Assembly (NCBI GenBank): GCA_016710015.1
Contig: JADJLR010000004.1
Location: forward strand, 300,365 to 364,364
From: Flavobacteriales bacterium
GTDB taxonomy: Bacteria; Bacteroidota; Bacteroidia; Flavobacteriales_F; PHOS-HE28
Direction of reading: 5' to 3'
DNA: 64,000 nucleotides
The position numbers and the translations under genes were made by a program. A model generated the notes under the pieces. The model was given only the letters and a program-made list of their open reading frames with translations. It had not been told where the DNA came from and did not search any database. This document shows positions 1-8,577 of this stretch, piece by piece (within the stretch, counting starts at the first letter, position 1; each line of letters begins with the position of its first letter).

Positions 1-1065
1 GGGATATAGGCAGAAACGTCTCCGGCTTGGGTCTCAATGATCGGCAAGGCGGTCAAGGAACCACCACCTTTCACCATACCCTTCAAGCTCTCGGGAAGGT
101 CGTTCATCTGCTCGGCAACGGTTTGGTCAGCGGTCACTTTCGCGGCGCGCTCCAGCAAACGACTGTGCAGGTAGAACACGTCCCCTGGATAGGCCTCACG
201 TCCGGGTGGGCGACGCAGCAGCAGCGATACCTCACGGTAGGCCACGGCTTGCTTGGAGAGATCATCATAAACGATCAGTGCCGGACGACCGGTGTCGCGG
301 AAGAACTCGCCGATGGCTGCTCCGGTAAAGGGTGCGAAGAACTGCATCGGGGCGGGGTCGCTCGCGTTGGCAGCTACGACCGTGGTGTAGGCCATGGCAC
401 CGCACTCCTCCAACACTTTCACGGTACCTGCAACAGTGGAGCCCTTTTGGCCGATAGCGACGTAGATGCAATACACCGGCTTGCCGGCGTCGAAGAATTC
501 CTTTTGGTTGATGATCGTATCGATCGCCACGGTGCTCTTGCCCGTTTGGCGGTCACCGATGATCAATTCGCGCTGGCCACGTCCGATCGGGATCATGGCA
601 TCGATGGCCTTGATCCCTGTTTGCAGAGGCTCCTTTACAGGCTCGCGGAAGATCACGCCCGGAGCTTTGCGCTCGATAGGCATCTCGTACAACTCACCAG
701 TGATCGGTCCTTTGCCGTCGATGGGCTCGCCGAGGGTGTTCACCACACGGCCAACAATGCCTTCGCCGGTCTTGATGCTGGCGATGCGCTTGGTGCGCTT
801 CACGGTATCGCCCTCTTTGACACCCACGGATGGGCCGAGCAATACCACACCCACGTTGTCTTCCTCGAGGTTCAACACGATGCCGCGCAGACCGCTGGGG
901 AATTCCACGAGCTCTCCGCTCTGGACACCTTGCAGACCGTAGATGCGGGCGATACCATCACCCACTTGCAACACCGTACCGACCTCTTCGAGTTCGGTGC
1001 TGGTGCGGATCCGGCGAGTTCTTGTTTGCGATCGCCGTTACTTCGGCGGGATTCACTACGGCCAT
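1..1065 (-). CDS. atpA: ATP synthase F1 subunit alpha, 5' part, with two frame breaks
   Basis: Nucleotide-binding alpha subunit of the F1 head. The gene starts with ATG at 1065 and runs off the left edge, so about 353 N-terminal codons are present. The P-loop GDRQTGKS lies near 530-560, and ELEEVGTVLQVGDGIARIYG marks the N-terminal beta-barrel domain. The start reads MAVVNPAEVTAIA, but the rest of the protein is in another frame. Adding one base near 1027 and one near 1010 restores AIA-KQELAG-IRTSTELEEVG, an ordinary AtpA N-terminus. Two single-base losses 17 bases apart in an essential gene suggest sequence error rather than decay. It follows atpH by 12 bases and would be co-transcribed with it. 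Confidence 0.95.
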
Positions 1066-1077
1066 GGCGGGATATCG

Positions 1078-1638
1078 TTAGATCGCTGGGATGTACGGGT
1101 TCTTGGAGAATTCGCGGCGCAGATCGGACAGGTGGCGGCTTACGCTGCCATCGTATTGCTCGTCACCGATGCGGATCGTTACCCCTCCGATCAACGAGGG
1201 GTCCACATGCTCCACCAATTCGATGCTCTTGCCAGGATGCTGTTTCTCGGCAAGGGCTTTTACTCTAGCGCGTGCCGTATCGCTTAGCGGCGCAGCACTG
1301 GTCACCTGGGCGGTGACGATGCCTTTGTTGATCTTGTAGAGCAGTGCAAAGGCGTTCGCTACATCGGGCAGGAGCCCTTCGCGCCCTTTGCGCACAAGGA
1401 TGCCGATGAAGGACTTCGTGAGCTCACCGACCTTGCCCGCGAAGATCTTGTCAAGGATCACCGCTTTCTTATCGGCCTTCACCACCGGGCTCTTCAACAG
1501 AACGATCAGCTCGTGATTTTCGCTGCACACCTTGGCCACAAGGACCATGTCCTCGTGGGCACCCTCCAAGTCACCCCTTTCGTGGGCGAGCTCCATGAGG
1601 GAACGGGCGTAGCGATAAGCGACCGGGGCGATGTTCAT
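1078..1638 (-). CDS. atpH: ATP synthase F1 subunit delta (OSCP)
   Basis: Stator subunit that ties the F1 head to the b-subunit stalk. The product is 186 residues, normal for the family. The N-terminus APVAYRYARSLMELA is the typical OSCP opening helix, and the C-terminal part has the conserved pattern DPSLIGGVTIRIGDEQYDGSV before a basic end. Its ATG overlaps the stop of atpF by four bases, which indicates translational coupling in the order atpB-E-F-H-A. No signal peptide or membrane segment, as expected for a peripheral subunit. Confidence 0.96.
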   Translation of the reverse strand: MNIAPVAYRYARSLMELAHERGDLEGAHEDMVLVAKVCSENHELIVLLKSPVVKADKKAVILDKIFAGKVGELTKSFIGILVRKGREGLLPDVANAFALLYKINKGIVTAQVTSAAPLSDTARARVKALAEKQHPGKSIELVEHVDPSLIGGVTIRIGDEQYDGSVSRHLSDLRREFSKNPYIPAI

Positions 1639-2132
1639 GACTTGCGCAGCTCGGCTTCGGTCATCACTTTGTCCACGAGGCTTTGCTGTGCGGCATTTTC
1701 GGACAACTTGTCCTTCAGGATACGCTCAGCCACCAAGATGCTCAATTCGGCCACCTGGTTCTTCATCTCGGTAATGGCCGCCATCTTCTCATTCTGGATG
1801 TCGATGCGGGCACGGCTCAAGATCGCGTCGGCCTCCACCTTCGCCCTGGATCTCGCCTCGGCGATCTCCTTGTCGCGGATGTCGCGGGCCTCTTTCAGGA
1901 GCACCTCACGCTCTTCGCGTGCGTCGCGCATCAACTCCTCGTTGCGACTGCTCATGGCCGCGATCTCTTCGCGGGCCTTCTTCGCTTCGTTCAAGGCGTC
2001 CTCGATCGTGCGCTCCCGCTCGCTGAGCGCGCCCAGGATCGGTTTCCACGCGAATTTCTTGAGGATGAACAGTACCGTCAGGAACGATACGGTCATCCAG
2101 AAGATGAGGCCGAAGGAGAATTCAATGAGCAT
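1635..2132 (-). CDS. atpF: ATP synthase F0 subunit b
   Basis: Peripheral stalk subunit of 165 residues. Residues about 5-27 form one membrane helix, followed by the family signature FAWKPILGALSERERTIEDAL and then a long charged coiled coil with regular Glu/Arg/Lys spacing to the C-terminus. It sits between the c-subunit gene (33-base gap upstream) and atpH (four-base overlap downstream), the usual order. Only one b-type gene is present, so the stalk is probably a homodimer. Confidence 0.95.
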   Translation of the reverse strand: MLIEFSFGLIFWMTVSFLTVLFILKKFAWKPILGALSERERTIEDALNEAKKAREEIAAMSSRNEELMRDAREEREVLLKEARDIRDKEIAEARSRAKVEADAILSRARIDIQNEKMAAITEMKNQVAELSILVAERILKDKLSENAAQQSLVDKVMTEAELRKS

Positions 2133-2165
2133 GACGAGAGAAGAGGTTTAGGATACCGGAAGTGC

Positions 2166-2420
2166 TCAGAGCACCATGGCCAGCAGGCCCACAACGATGC
2201 CGAACATGGAGGCACCTTCAACGAGCGCTGCGGCGAGGATCATGTTCGCGCGGATATCGTTGGTGGCTTCTGGCTGACGAGCGATCGCCTGCATGGCATC
2301 ACCGCCGATGCGACCGATGCCGATACCTGCGGCGAGGGCGGCGATACCAGCGCCGATGGCGGCAAGACCGAAGTGCAGGGGAGCTTCCGTAGCGGCTTGC
2401 AGAAGGACAGTGAGGAACAT
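2166..2420 (-). CDS. atpE: ATP synthase F0 subunit c
   Basis: Proteolipid ring subunit of 84 residues with two membrane helices joined by the polar loop ARQPEA. The glycine-rich first helix (GAGIAALAAGIGIGRIGG) and the carboxylate of the second helix (AALVEGASMF, Glu) are clear. The residue after this Glu is Gly rather than Ser/Thr, which argues for proton rather than sodium coupling. An in-frame reading extends upstream to 2537, but it overlaps atpB; the ATG at 2420 gives the standard length and start MFLTVLLQA. Confidence 0.94.
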   Translation of the reverse strand: MFLTVLLQAATEAPLHFGLAAIGAGIAALAAGIGIGRIGGDAMQAIARQPEATNDIRANMILAAALVEGASMFGIVVGLLAMVL

Positions 2421-2439
2421 GCGTATTGGGGTTTGTGGT

Positions 2440-3585
2440 TTAGACCAGTGATTCTTTGTGATCATCGTGGCCTTCCACCGCTGCACCGAAGTACATGGCC
2501 GAGAGGAAGGTGAACACGAAGGCTTGGATGAAGGCAACGAGCAGCTCGAGCATGCTCATGAAGATCGTGAAGACGAGGGTGAAGATGGAAACGCCCCAAC
2601 CCAGACCGGCATTGATCTCTCCGAAGATGAAGATCAGCGCGAAGAAGCTCAGTACGATGATGTGCCCCGCAGTGATGTTCGCGAACAATCGGATCATCAG
2701 AATGGCTGGGCGAAGGAATACACCAAGTATCTCCACCGGTGTGAGGATCAACAGCACGGGCTTGGGAACACCGGGCATGGCCAGGATATGCCCCCAATAG
2801 TGGCGATTGCCATGGATCAAGGTGATCACGAAGGTGATGGCTGCCAAGGCGAAGGTCACCGAGATACTTCCGGTAACGTTCGCGCCGAATGGGAAGATCG
2901 GGATCAAACCGGTCAGGTTATTCAGCAAAATGAAGAAGAACACAGTGAGCAGGTAGGGCATGAAGCGCTCGTACTTGGGACCGATGTTCGCTTTGGCCAC
3001 ATCATCACGAATGAACACGATGATCGGCTCAATGAAGCTTTGCAACCCTTTTGGTGCACCCACTCCACGCTTCTTGTATCCATTTGCCACCGAAAGCATC
3101 ACCCACAACAGGATGGCCATGCTTACGAACATGCCCAGTACGTTCTTCGTGATACTGATGTCCCACGTGGACTTCGTGAGTTCCTCGTTCACACTGGCGT
3201 GGTGTGCATCGGCACCATCAGGGGCATCGGTGGCAACCACCTTGCCCTCGTGCAACATATAGCCGCCATGGGTCTTGTGCCCGTGGTCGAAATTGCTGCT
3301 GGAGAAGTTGCTGAAACCGCGTTCGGTGTTGTACACGAGGATCGGGAGCGGGATGCTGGTGTGGCCCCAGAGGTGCCATCCGTGTTCATCGCCGACGTGG
3401 CCCATGATCATCTCGCCGGGATTGAATTTCTCAGTCCCGTGGGCCTCGTGGTCGCTCGAATGCTCCTCGAAAACGTTCTCGATTTCCAGCTCCGTGGCGT
3501 GCTCATGACCTTCATGCTGCGCGACAGCACTTCCGATCAACAAGCTGCTGAAGAGAAGGAAACCGGCGCGGATCAAGGCTTTCAT
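2440..3585 (-). CDS. atpB: ATP synthase F0 subunit a, with N-terminal extracytoplasmic extension
   Basis: Proton-channel subunit of 381 residues, longer than the roughly 250-270 residues of many bacterial homologues. It begins with a signal-like segment (MKALIRAGFLLFSSLLIGSAVAQ) and a His/Glu-rich stretch (HEGHEHATELE), followed by a soluble region to about residue 135, a layout common in Bacteroidota. The conserved Arg of the channel lies in ILMIRLFANITAGH, and the C-terminal helix carries the usual AFIQAFVFTFLSAMYF. A TTG/GTG-type start upstream would add seven residues; ATG at 3585 gives the better signal peptide. A perfect -7 box lies 39 bases upstream. Confidence 0.95.
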   Translation of the reverse strand: MKALIRAGFLLFSSLLIGSAVAQHEGHEHATELEIENVFEEHSSDHEAHGTEKFNPGEMIMGHVGDEHGWHLWGHTSIPLPILVYNTERGFSNFSSSNFDHGHKTHGGYMLHEGKVVATDAPDGADAHHASVNEELTKSTWDISITKNVLGMFVSMAILLWVMLSVANGYKKRGVGAPKGLQSFIEPIIVFIRDDVAKANIGPKYERFMPYLLTVFFFILLNNLTGLIPIFPFGANVTGSISVTFALAAITFVITLIHGNRHYWGHILAMPGVPKPVLLILTPVEILGVFLRPAILMIRLFANITAGHIIVLSFFALIFIFGEINAGLGWGVSIFTLVFTIFMSMLELLVAFIQAFVFTFLSAMYFGAAVEGHDDHKESLV

Positions 3586-3623
3586 GATATCAGAACAGGA
3601 GACCACCCCCTGTATTTCGGGCG

Positions 3624-3631
3624 CAAAGGTA
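3624..3631 (-). promoter_or_regulatory. -7 promoter box of the atpB-E-F-H-A operon
   Basis: On the minus strand the sequence reads TACCTTTG, a perfect match to the Bacteroidota -7 consensus TAnnTTTG. It lies in the gap between the AtpZ-like gene and atpB, 38 bases before the atpB start, giving a short leader. No convincing -33 TTTG was found at the usual spacing. Confidence 0.6.
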
Positions 3632-3676
3632 GGATTCGCTTCCGATCGATGAAATGATGAATGGAATGATCAGCGA

Positions 3677-3901
3677 TCAATGCTTCTTCCCGGTCTCCTT
3701 GAAGAGGTGCAGCATGGCCCCGGCGACCCCCGTGAGAGCCAATACAAGGGTCAATATCGGGAAGCGCCAGCGCAGTAGACCATCCAACCAGTATCCCAGA
3801 AAAGTGAAGCCCAGAACGATCCCCGCCATGGAAAGGCCCAGACCGGTCAACCGCAAGTATGCAGCGTATGGGGGTTCTTCCTTTGGCCCTTTCTTACTCA
3901 T
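3677..3901 (-). CDS. AtpZ/AtpI-family ATP synthase accessory membrane protein
   Basis: Small protein of 74 residues with two hydrophobic helices (about residues 20-40 and 47-64) separated by WLDGLLRWRFP. The pattern GIVLGFTFLGYWLD matches the AtpZ/AtpI group, which is encoded ahead of F0 genes and is implicated in c-ring assembly or Mg/Ca transport; which of these applies here cannot be told. It overlaps the stop of the next upstream gene by four bases. The position between bactofilin and atpB is typical of Flavobacteriales. Confidence 0.75.
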   Translation of the reverse strand: MSKKGPKEEPPYAAYLRLTGLGLSMAGIVLGFTFLGYWLDGLLRWRFPILTLVLALTGVAGAMLHLFKETGKKH

Positions 3902-4287
3902 GGCTTGCGTTGACGCAGTAGCGCCGAGAAGCGCACCGTGCTGAACGCCAGATTCGCTAGGTAAAAGCCGATGAAAGGGAGCACGAAGGCGACCACGTCG
4001 ACCTTGGGCATCTTTACGATCGCGACCAACAGGACCAACAAGGTGAGCAGCATCTTGAGGACCATCCCGGTCATGTAGCGCTGTACCGAGAGCTTCGGAT
4101 CCGTGTCCAGCGCAGACCCCTGCCAGGTGTGCAGGCCGATGCCCAATACAAGGAAGTACGCCACCGTCGCTAGTTGCTGGGTTCCGAAGGGGATCTCGAA
4201 CTGGCCAAACAGCGCGTAGAGCACGCCGGTGCAGATCAAATTGAACAAGAGAAAGGGTGCGAGGAAGGACCAGCGCCGGGCGAACAT
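3898..4287 (-). CDS. Four-helix membrane protein of the ATP synthase cluster, unknown function
   Basis: A 129-residue protein with four hydrophobic segments (about residues 8-28, 41-58, 71-90 and 96-117) and a basic C-terminus RQRKP. It has the size and place of AtpI-like proteins but no decisive motif was seen. It lies 20 bases after the bactofilin gene and overlaps the AtpZ-like gene (ATGA), so the three genes form one transcription unit leading to atpB. Role in ATP synthase assembly is inferred from position only. Confidence 0.7.
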   Translation of the reverse strand: MFARRWSFLAPFLLFNLICTGVLYALFGQFEIPFGTQQLATVAYFLVLGIGLHTWQGSALDTDPKLSVQRYMTGMVLKMLLTLLVLLVAIVKMPKVDVVAFVLPFIGFYLANLAFSTVRFSALLRQRKP

Positions 4288-4307
4288 GGCGCGAATAGGA
4301 CCGCCGA

Positions 4308-4763
4308 TCAGCGGGCCGCTTGCTTCGATTCGGAAGTCGTTGTCTCCGTGCGCAAACGAACAGGGTCCATTTCCTTCACCACACCACCAGCCATGCTACA
4401 GTTACCGGTGAACACCGCGCCCGGCTCGATTGCGAGCTTCTTGGTGTTGATGTCGCCTTGTAGTTTCGCCGTCGCCTTCAGGCTCAACAGATCCTGACAG
4501 TTCACTTTGCCGACCACGGTGCCTTCGATGTCGCTGCTCTGGCAGATCACTTCACCTTCTATGGTGCCGGTCTGGCCCACGATCACACGTCCGCGAGCGG
4601 TAACGGTACCCTTCACCTTACCATCGATGCGGATATTGCTATCACTGTTGACCTCCCCAACGATGGAGGTACCCTCCATGATGCTGTTGATCTTGCCGGG
4701 GCTAACGGGTTCTGCGGTCTTATTCATGGTACTCGGGTTCGCAGGTTTCTCGCTTCGGAACAT
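4308..4763 (-). CDS. Bactofilin family cytoskeletal protein
   Basis: A 151-residue protein. Residues about 25-125 form the bactofilin core, a right-handed beta-helix made of short repeats with regularly spaced Gly, Val and Ile (GEVNSDSNIRIDGKVKGTV, VGQTGTIEGEVICQS, DIEGTVVGKV). The flanking tails are polar and Pro/Thr-rich, as in the family. Such proteins self-assemble into filaments at the inner membrane. It is the first gene downstream of a perfect -7 box and stands between sprE and the F0 genes. A second ATG at residue 13 could also serve as the start. Confidence 0.88.
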   Translation of the reverse strand: MFRSEKPANPSTMNKTAEPVSPGKINSIMEGTSIVGEVNSDSNIRIDGKVKGTVTARGRVIVGQTGTIEGEVICQSSDIEGTVVGKVNCQDLLSLKATAKLQGDINTKKLAIEPGAVFTGNCSMAGGVVKEMDPVRLRTETTTSESKQAAR

Positions 4764-4803
4764 GTTTCCTTCGGGTTGAAGGTGAAAATTCGAAATATCG
4801 GGT

Positions 4804-4811
4804 CAAAGATA
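4804..4811 (-). promoter_or_regulatory. -7 promoter box ahead of the bactofilin gene
   Basis: Minus-strand TATCTTTG, a perfect TAnnTTTG match in the 67-base gap between sprE and the bactofilin gene, 40 bases before the start codon. It would drive bactofilin, the two small membrane proteins and possibly the ATP synthase genes. No good -33 element was found. Confidence 0.6.
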
Positions 4812-4830
4812 GTGGTGCGGAGCACTTATC

Positions 4831-7470
4831 CTATTGACCGTCAACGTAGTTCTCTGTGAAGAAGGAGGTGTAGCCTTCCACGTCCTTGCTCCGGAACAAT
4901 TGGGAGTAGTTTTCAGTGGTGATGGGGAATGCCGGGTATCCTTGGTCGTTGATCCCGGTCAAGACCGGACTGGCGCTGGAGAACAGGGAGAAATACTCCA
5001 TGGCCTGCTGCTTGGACTCGAAGAAACTCAGTAGAACCACTTGGTGTTCGGGGTCCAGGAAGGTGTTGGTGATCTGCACAGGGGTTGCCGGGTAGTAGTC
5101 CCTGTTGAAGGTAGAAATGCTCGTCTTGATCGCATTGAGGTCCGTGCCGCTATTGGGCACGATCAAGGCGAAGTAATGCTGCCCCGCATCTGGCTTGTAC
5201 TCTCCTGTGGTACCAGCTTTGCGCGGGTTCTCGGGTGGGGTGCCCGAGGTGCGGTCCAGCGCGGCGAGCAGTTCGGTGGCGGCCCGCTCCTCATCCGTGC
5301 CGGGGAATTTGGTGCGCACCTCATTCAGGGCTGCACGGAATCCTTGCGTATCACGCTGTCCACCAATGGCCATAGCGCGCAGCATGTGGTACTTCGCTAG
5401 GAAGTGGTTTCGCGGTTCATTGGCGATGACCCCGGAGCAAGTGACGATCACCGATCCGAACATGTATTGGCGATAGCGACCATACACTTCCTTGTACGCC
5501 AGTTCCTCTTCTTGCTTGCGGACCTCGTCGGCCTGCAGAATGTTGGGGTCGCGCACCAGTCGGGCGAATTCCGAGTCCGGCCAACGTTCCAAGATGATGT
5601 TCGCGTAGGTCTGCGAGCCCGACCCGTCAGGAGAGAAATAGTTCGTGGTCTGCTCTTTCTCCAAGTAGATGCGATACAATTGGTAGTAGCTCTCCGGAGT
5701 GAACCGGCATTCGTCGAACCGGTTGTTCAGCACTTCGAAGCTCTCGATGGCATTGTCCGCGTCCTTCAGTTGTTCCTTGTAGATGATGCCACTGGTGTAT
5801 AAAGCGCTACAGATGCGTGCGTTGGAGGCCTCCAGTGCGGCATCGTCCTTCGGGATGTCCTTGGTGTAGAAAGAAGGGTCCTTCCACGCCTCTTTTCCTT
5901 TCTCGCCGTTTTCGGCGATCTGTTCTTGTGTTTCCTCCTCCAGCTCCTCGGCCAATATGCTACCGCTTTTGTCCTTTCGACGCCAATCATCCTCCAGCGG
6001 CCGGTTGCCCCACTTCTTCCGGAAACCGGACAAACCTCTTCCGATCTGTTGCGGGTCGTAGAAGTACCAGTTCCCTCGTCCGCCTGAATTGGTGGGAGGT
6101 GGTTTGCCCGCATCCGGATTGGCTTCAGCGAAAGCTCGGGCCTCCTCTTCGGCGCGCTGTTTCTCATCCTCCTGGTCCTCGCGATCACGGATCATCCCGC
6201 GGATCTTCTTCTCCAGATCCTTCTCATCCAACTGCCCCAAAGCCTGCAGGCTATCCTCCAATTGGATGATGGCCAACTGCTCCACCAATTCGCCAAGGAC
6301 CCGTGCGCGGGTCTTCACTTCTTCAGAGCGCAGATGGGTCTCGGCCAAGATGGTCTGGGTGGAGTCGTAGTACTTCTGTGCATCGGAGTATTCCCGGTGG
6401 TCGAAGTAGAGGTCCGCGAGTCTCAGGAAGGTCTTCGCTTTCTGTTTGGTGTCTGTGGTACTCACCTTGGCGCTGATCAACAATTGCACCACGGCCGCAG
6501 AGTCCTTTCGCTCCTTGAGGTCCAGATCGGCCAAGGCGTAGTGGAGCATATCGAAGTGGTCGATGTGCTTGTCGTCCCGAAGCATCCGGTTCAGTCGCTT
6601 CCGGATCTCCTTGCTATCCCCCTTGTTGAAGGCGAGTGCTTGGAAGATCCGGGTCTGGAACGCCATTTCGTAGGGGGGGTTCATGCGAGCCACCGTAGCG
6701 AATTGCTTGATGGCCTTTTCCTCCATCCCCTTGAGTTGGTAGAGCTGTGCAAGGATGAATGCCCAGCGGACGCGCTCACGCTTGGTGCCTGCGTTCGGGA
6801 TGGCATTTTCCAATTCGATGATCGCATCGTCCACCTTTCCACGCTTCAAGTGCAGTTCGGCCCGCACCGCGTTCAGTTCACCATGGTCGAACTTCTTGGG
6901 CAGTGTTTTCTGGTTTGCGACCTCGTCCAACGCGCTTTGGGCCTTTCCGAATTGCTCCAATTGGATCGCCGTCCGGGCCAACCAAACAAGGCTTTCCATC
7001 TGTTTGTTCTCGCCTTTGAACCGGCGACTTACATACGTGAAGCCCCGTTCGGCTTCGTAATAATTGCCTTTGTAGAATTGGCTCTTGGCGATCACGAACC
7101 ACGCATCATCGATCCACGCGTTCTTCTCCTTGCCCTTGATGTCCATGGTGTGCCGCTCGATCACCAAGGAGCACTTTTCGATGCACTTTTCCAGATCCGG
7201 TGTGGCGGACTTGGCCTTTTCCGGGGTACCATAAACGAAGAGCGGAAGCACATCGTCGTAATCATCCACATGGGTGTCCTCGATATCGAAGACCACTTCC
7301 TTGAGCTTCTCGTTGGCATTGAACCACCCATTGTCACGCGCTGTTAAGCGGTGGTATGTGCGGTTCAAGAAGGCATCGTTCTGCTGGGAGCAGCCCACGG
7401 CCAAGCCCATCACCACAAGGAGAAGGCCAACAAAGCGATATGGGGAAAGGGTGCTCAAATCGATCCGCAT
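4831..7470 (-). CDS. sprE: SprE/PorW lipoprotein of the type IX secretion and gliding system
   Basis: An 879-residue lipoprotein: the signal sequence ends at LAVGC (Cys 27), followed by a region rich in TPR-like helical pairs (about residues 130-420; YKGNYYEAERGFTYV, LADLYFDHREYSDAQKYYD), a highly charged Glu/Arg/Lys coiled-coil section around 430-520, and a C-terminal part with a repeated globular fold (HYFALIVPNSGTDLNAIK). Length, lipobox and gene neighbours match SprE of Flavobacterium johnsoniae and PorW of Porphyromonas gingivalis, which are needed for type IX secretion and are thought to link the outer-membrane translocon to the PorLM motor. Many substrates of that system are encoded in this window. 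Confidence 0.88.
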   Translation of the reverse strand: MRIDLSTLSPYRFVGLLLVVMGLAVGCSQQNDAFLNRTYHRLTARDNGWFNANEKLKEVVFDIEDTHVDDYDDVLPLFVYGTPEKAKSATPDLEKCIEKCSLVIERHTMDIKGKEKNAWIDDAWFVIAKSQFYKGNYYEAERGFTYVSRRFKGENKQMESLVWLARTAIQLEQFGKAQSALDEVANQKTLPKKFDHGELNAVRAELHLKRGKVDDAIIELENAIPNAGTKRERVRWAFILAQLYQLKGMEEKAIKQFATVARMNPPYEMAFQTRIFQALAFNKGDSKEIRKRLNRMLRDDKHIDHFDMLHYALADLDLKERKDSAAVVQLLISAKVSTTDTKQKAKTFLRLADLYFDHREYSDAQKYYDSTQTILAETHLRSEEVKTRARVLGELVEQLAIIQLEDSLQALGQLDEKDLEKKIRGMIRDREDQEDEKQRAEEEARAFAEANPDAGKPPPTNSGGRGNWYFYDPQQIGRGLSGFRKKWGNRPLEDDWRRKDKSGSILAEELEEETQEQIAENGEKGKEAWKDPSFYTKDIPKDDAALEASNARICSALYTSGIIYKEQLKDADNAIESFEVLNNRFDECRFTPESYYQLYRIYLEKEQTTNYFSPDGSGSQTYANIILERWPDSEFARLVRDPNILQADEVRKQEEELAYKEVYGRYRQYMFGSVIVTCSGVIANEPRNHFLAKYHMLRAMAIGGQRDTQGFRAALNEVRTKFPGTDEERAATELLAALDRTSGTPPENPRKAGTTGEYKPDAGQHYFALIVPNSGTDLNAIKTSISTFNRDYYPATPVQITNTFLDPEHQVVLLSFFESKQQAMEYFSLFSSASPVLTGINDQGYPAFPITTENYSQLFRSKDVEGYTSFFTENYVDGQ

Positions 7471-7585
7471 TCGGATAACTACGAACGGGCGAAGTTATTT
7501 CACCCGATCCGATCCGGAGGGCTGGATATCGCTCCCCGTGCATTATACGGAACCGGGAAGGCGTGCCGTGTGCCATATTTGTGCA

Positions 7586-8482
7586 ATGCCCACCCACACC
7601 GCCGGAGGCGCCAAAGCAGGCGACCGCAAGGGGAAATGGCTACGGAAGCTCAAGGATCGCTACCGGCTGTTGCTCATCAATGACCGCACCTTCGAGGAAC
7701 GGTTCAGCATGCGGCTGAATCGCTTGAATGTCCTGCTTCTGGGCCTTGCGGCCTTCGCGCTCTATGGTGCCTTCGTCACCGCAGTGATCGTTTTCACGCC
7801 GTTGAAACGTTACATCCCTGGTTATTCGGACCAAGAGACCAAGCGAAACGCCTACCGCAGTTTGCTCATGGCGGACTCCTTGGAAGTGGAACTGGCCCAC
7901 CGCGATCGGTACATCGAGAATCTGCGCATGGTGTTGAGCGGGGAGTTACAGGCGGATAGCGCGAATTTGTTCATCCCGTTAGCAGAAACACCAGATCATT
8001 CGGATATGGTGCCGAGTAGGGCGGACAGTGTGCTGCGGGCAAGGATCGCGAAAGAAGAGGCCTATAGTGTAAAGGAGGACATCGGGGCCTCGGGCCAACG
8101 TGAATTGGCAGGTATCTTCTTCTTTCCGCCATTGCGGGGGATCGTTACCAGCACATTCGACATGAAGCTGGACCACTTCGGAGTGGATGTCGTAGCCCAA
8201 GCGAACGCTGCTGTGAAGGCTTGCTTGGCCGGGACGGTCACCTTGTCGAGTTGGACCACCGATGCAGGGCACGTACTCCAGGTGCAGCACCCGAACGACC
8301 TGATCAGCATCTACAAACACAACAGTGTGTTGCTGAAGAAGGTGGGTGATAAAGTGAAAGCCGGGGAGGCCATCGCCATCGTAGGCGACAGCGGTGAACT
8401 GACCAGTGGCCCGCATCTGCACTTCGAACTCTGGTTGGACGGTACACCGGTGGACCCCCAAGCGTTCATGGTCTTCCAATGA
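7586..8482 (+). CDS. M23 family metallopeptidase (LytM domain), membrane anchored
   Basis: A 298-residue predicted peptidoglycan endopeptidase. There is a basic cytoplasmic start, one membrane helix (about residues 48-68), a short helical linker, and a C-terminal LytM domain. Zinc ligands are visible: H197 and D201 (HFGVD) and H277/H279 in PHLHFE, so it should be active. The frame is open back to 7274, but that overlaps sprE on the other strand; ATG at 7586 gives the typical Flavobacteriales start and lies 4 bases after a CATATTTG -7-like box. It is transcribed away from sprE. Confidence 0.88.
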   Translation: MPTHTAGGAKAGDRKGKWLRKLKDRYRLLLINDRTFEERFSMRLNRLNVLLLGLAAFALYGAFVTAVIVFTPLKRYIPGYSDQETKRNAYRSLLMADSLEVELAHRDRYIENLRMVLSGELQADSANLFIPLAETPDHSDMVPSRADSVLRARIAKEEAYSVKEDIGASGQRELAGIFFFPPLRGIVTSTFDMKLDHFGVDVVAQANAAVKACLAGTVTLSSWTTDAGHVLQVQHPNDLISIYKHNSVLLKKVGDKVKAGEAIAIVGDSGELTSGPHLHFELWLDGTPVDPQAFMVFQ

Positions 8483-8577
8483 TGGATAGCGGCAACTTCC
8501 ACCACGCTTGCCCCTTGCACCGTCTATCCAACTTCGCGGGATCTCGCGTTGCTCAGCCTGCCCACTGCCGCTGAAGA

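Noticed and set aside
27..3657. Long plus-strand open frames opposite the ATP synthase genes
   Set aside because: They mirror conserved atp genes on the other strand, have no family resemblance and arise from the high GC content.
4834..7347. Plus-strand frames opposite sprE, the longest about 360 codons
   Set aside because: Antisense shadows of a well-supported lipoprotein gene.
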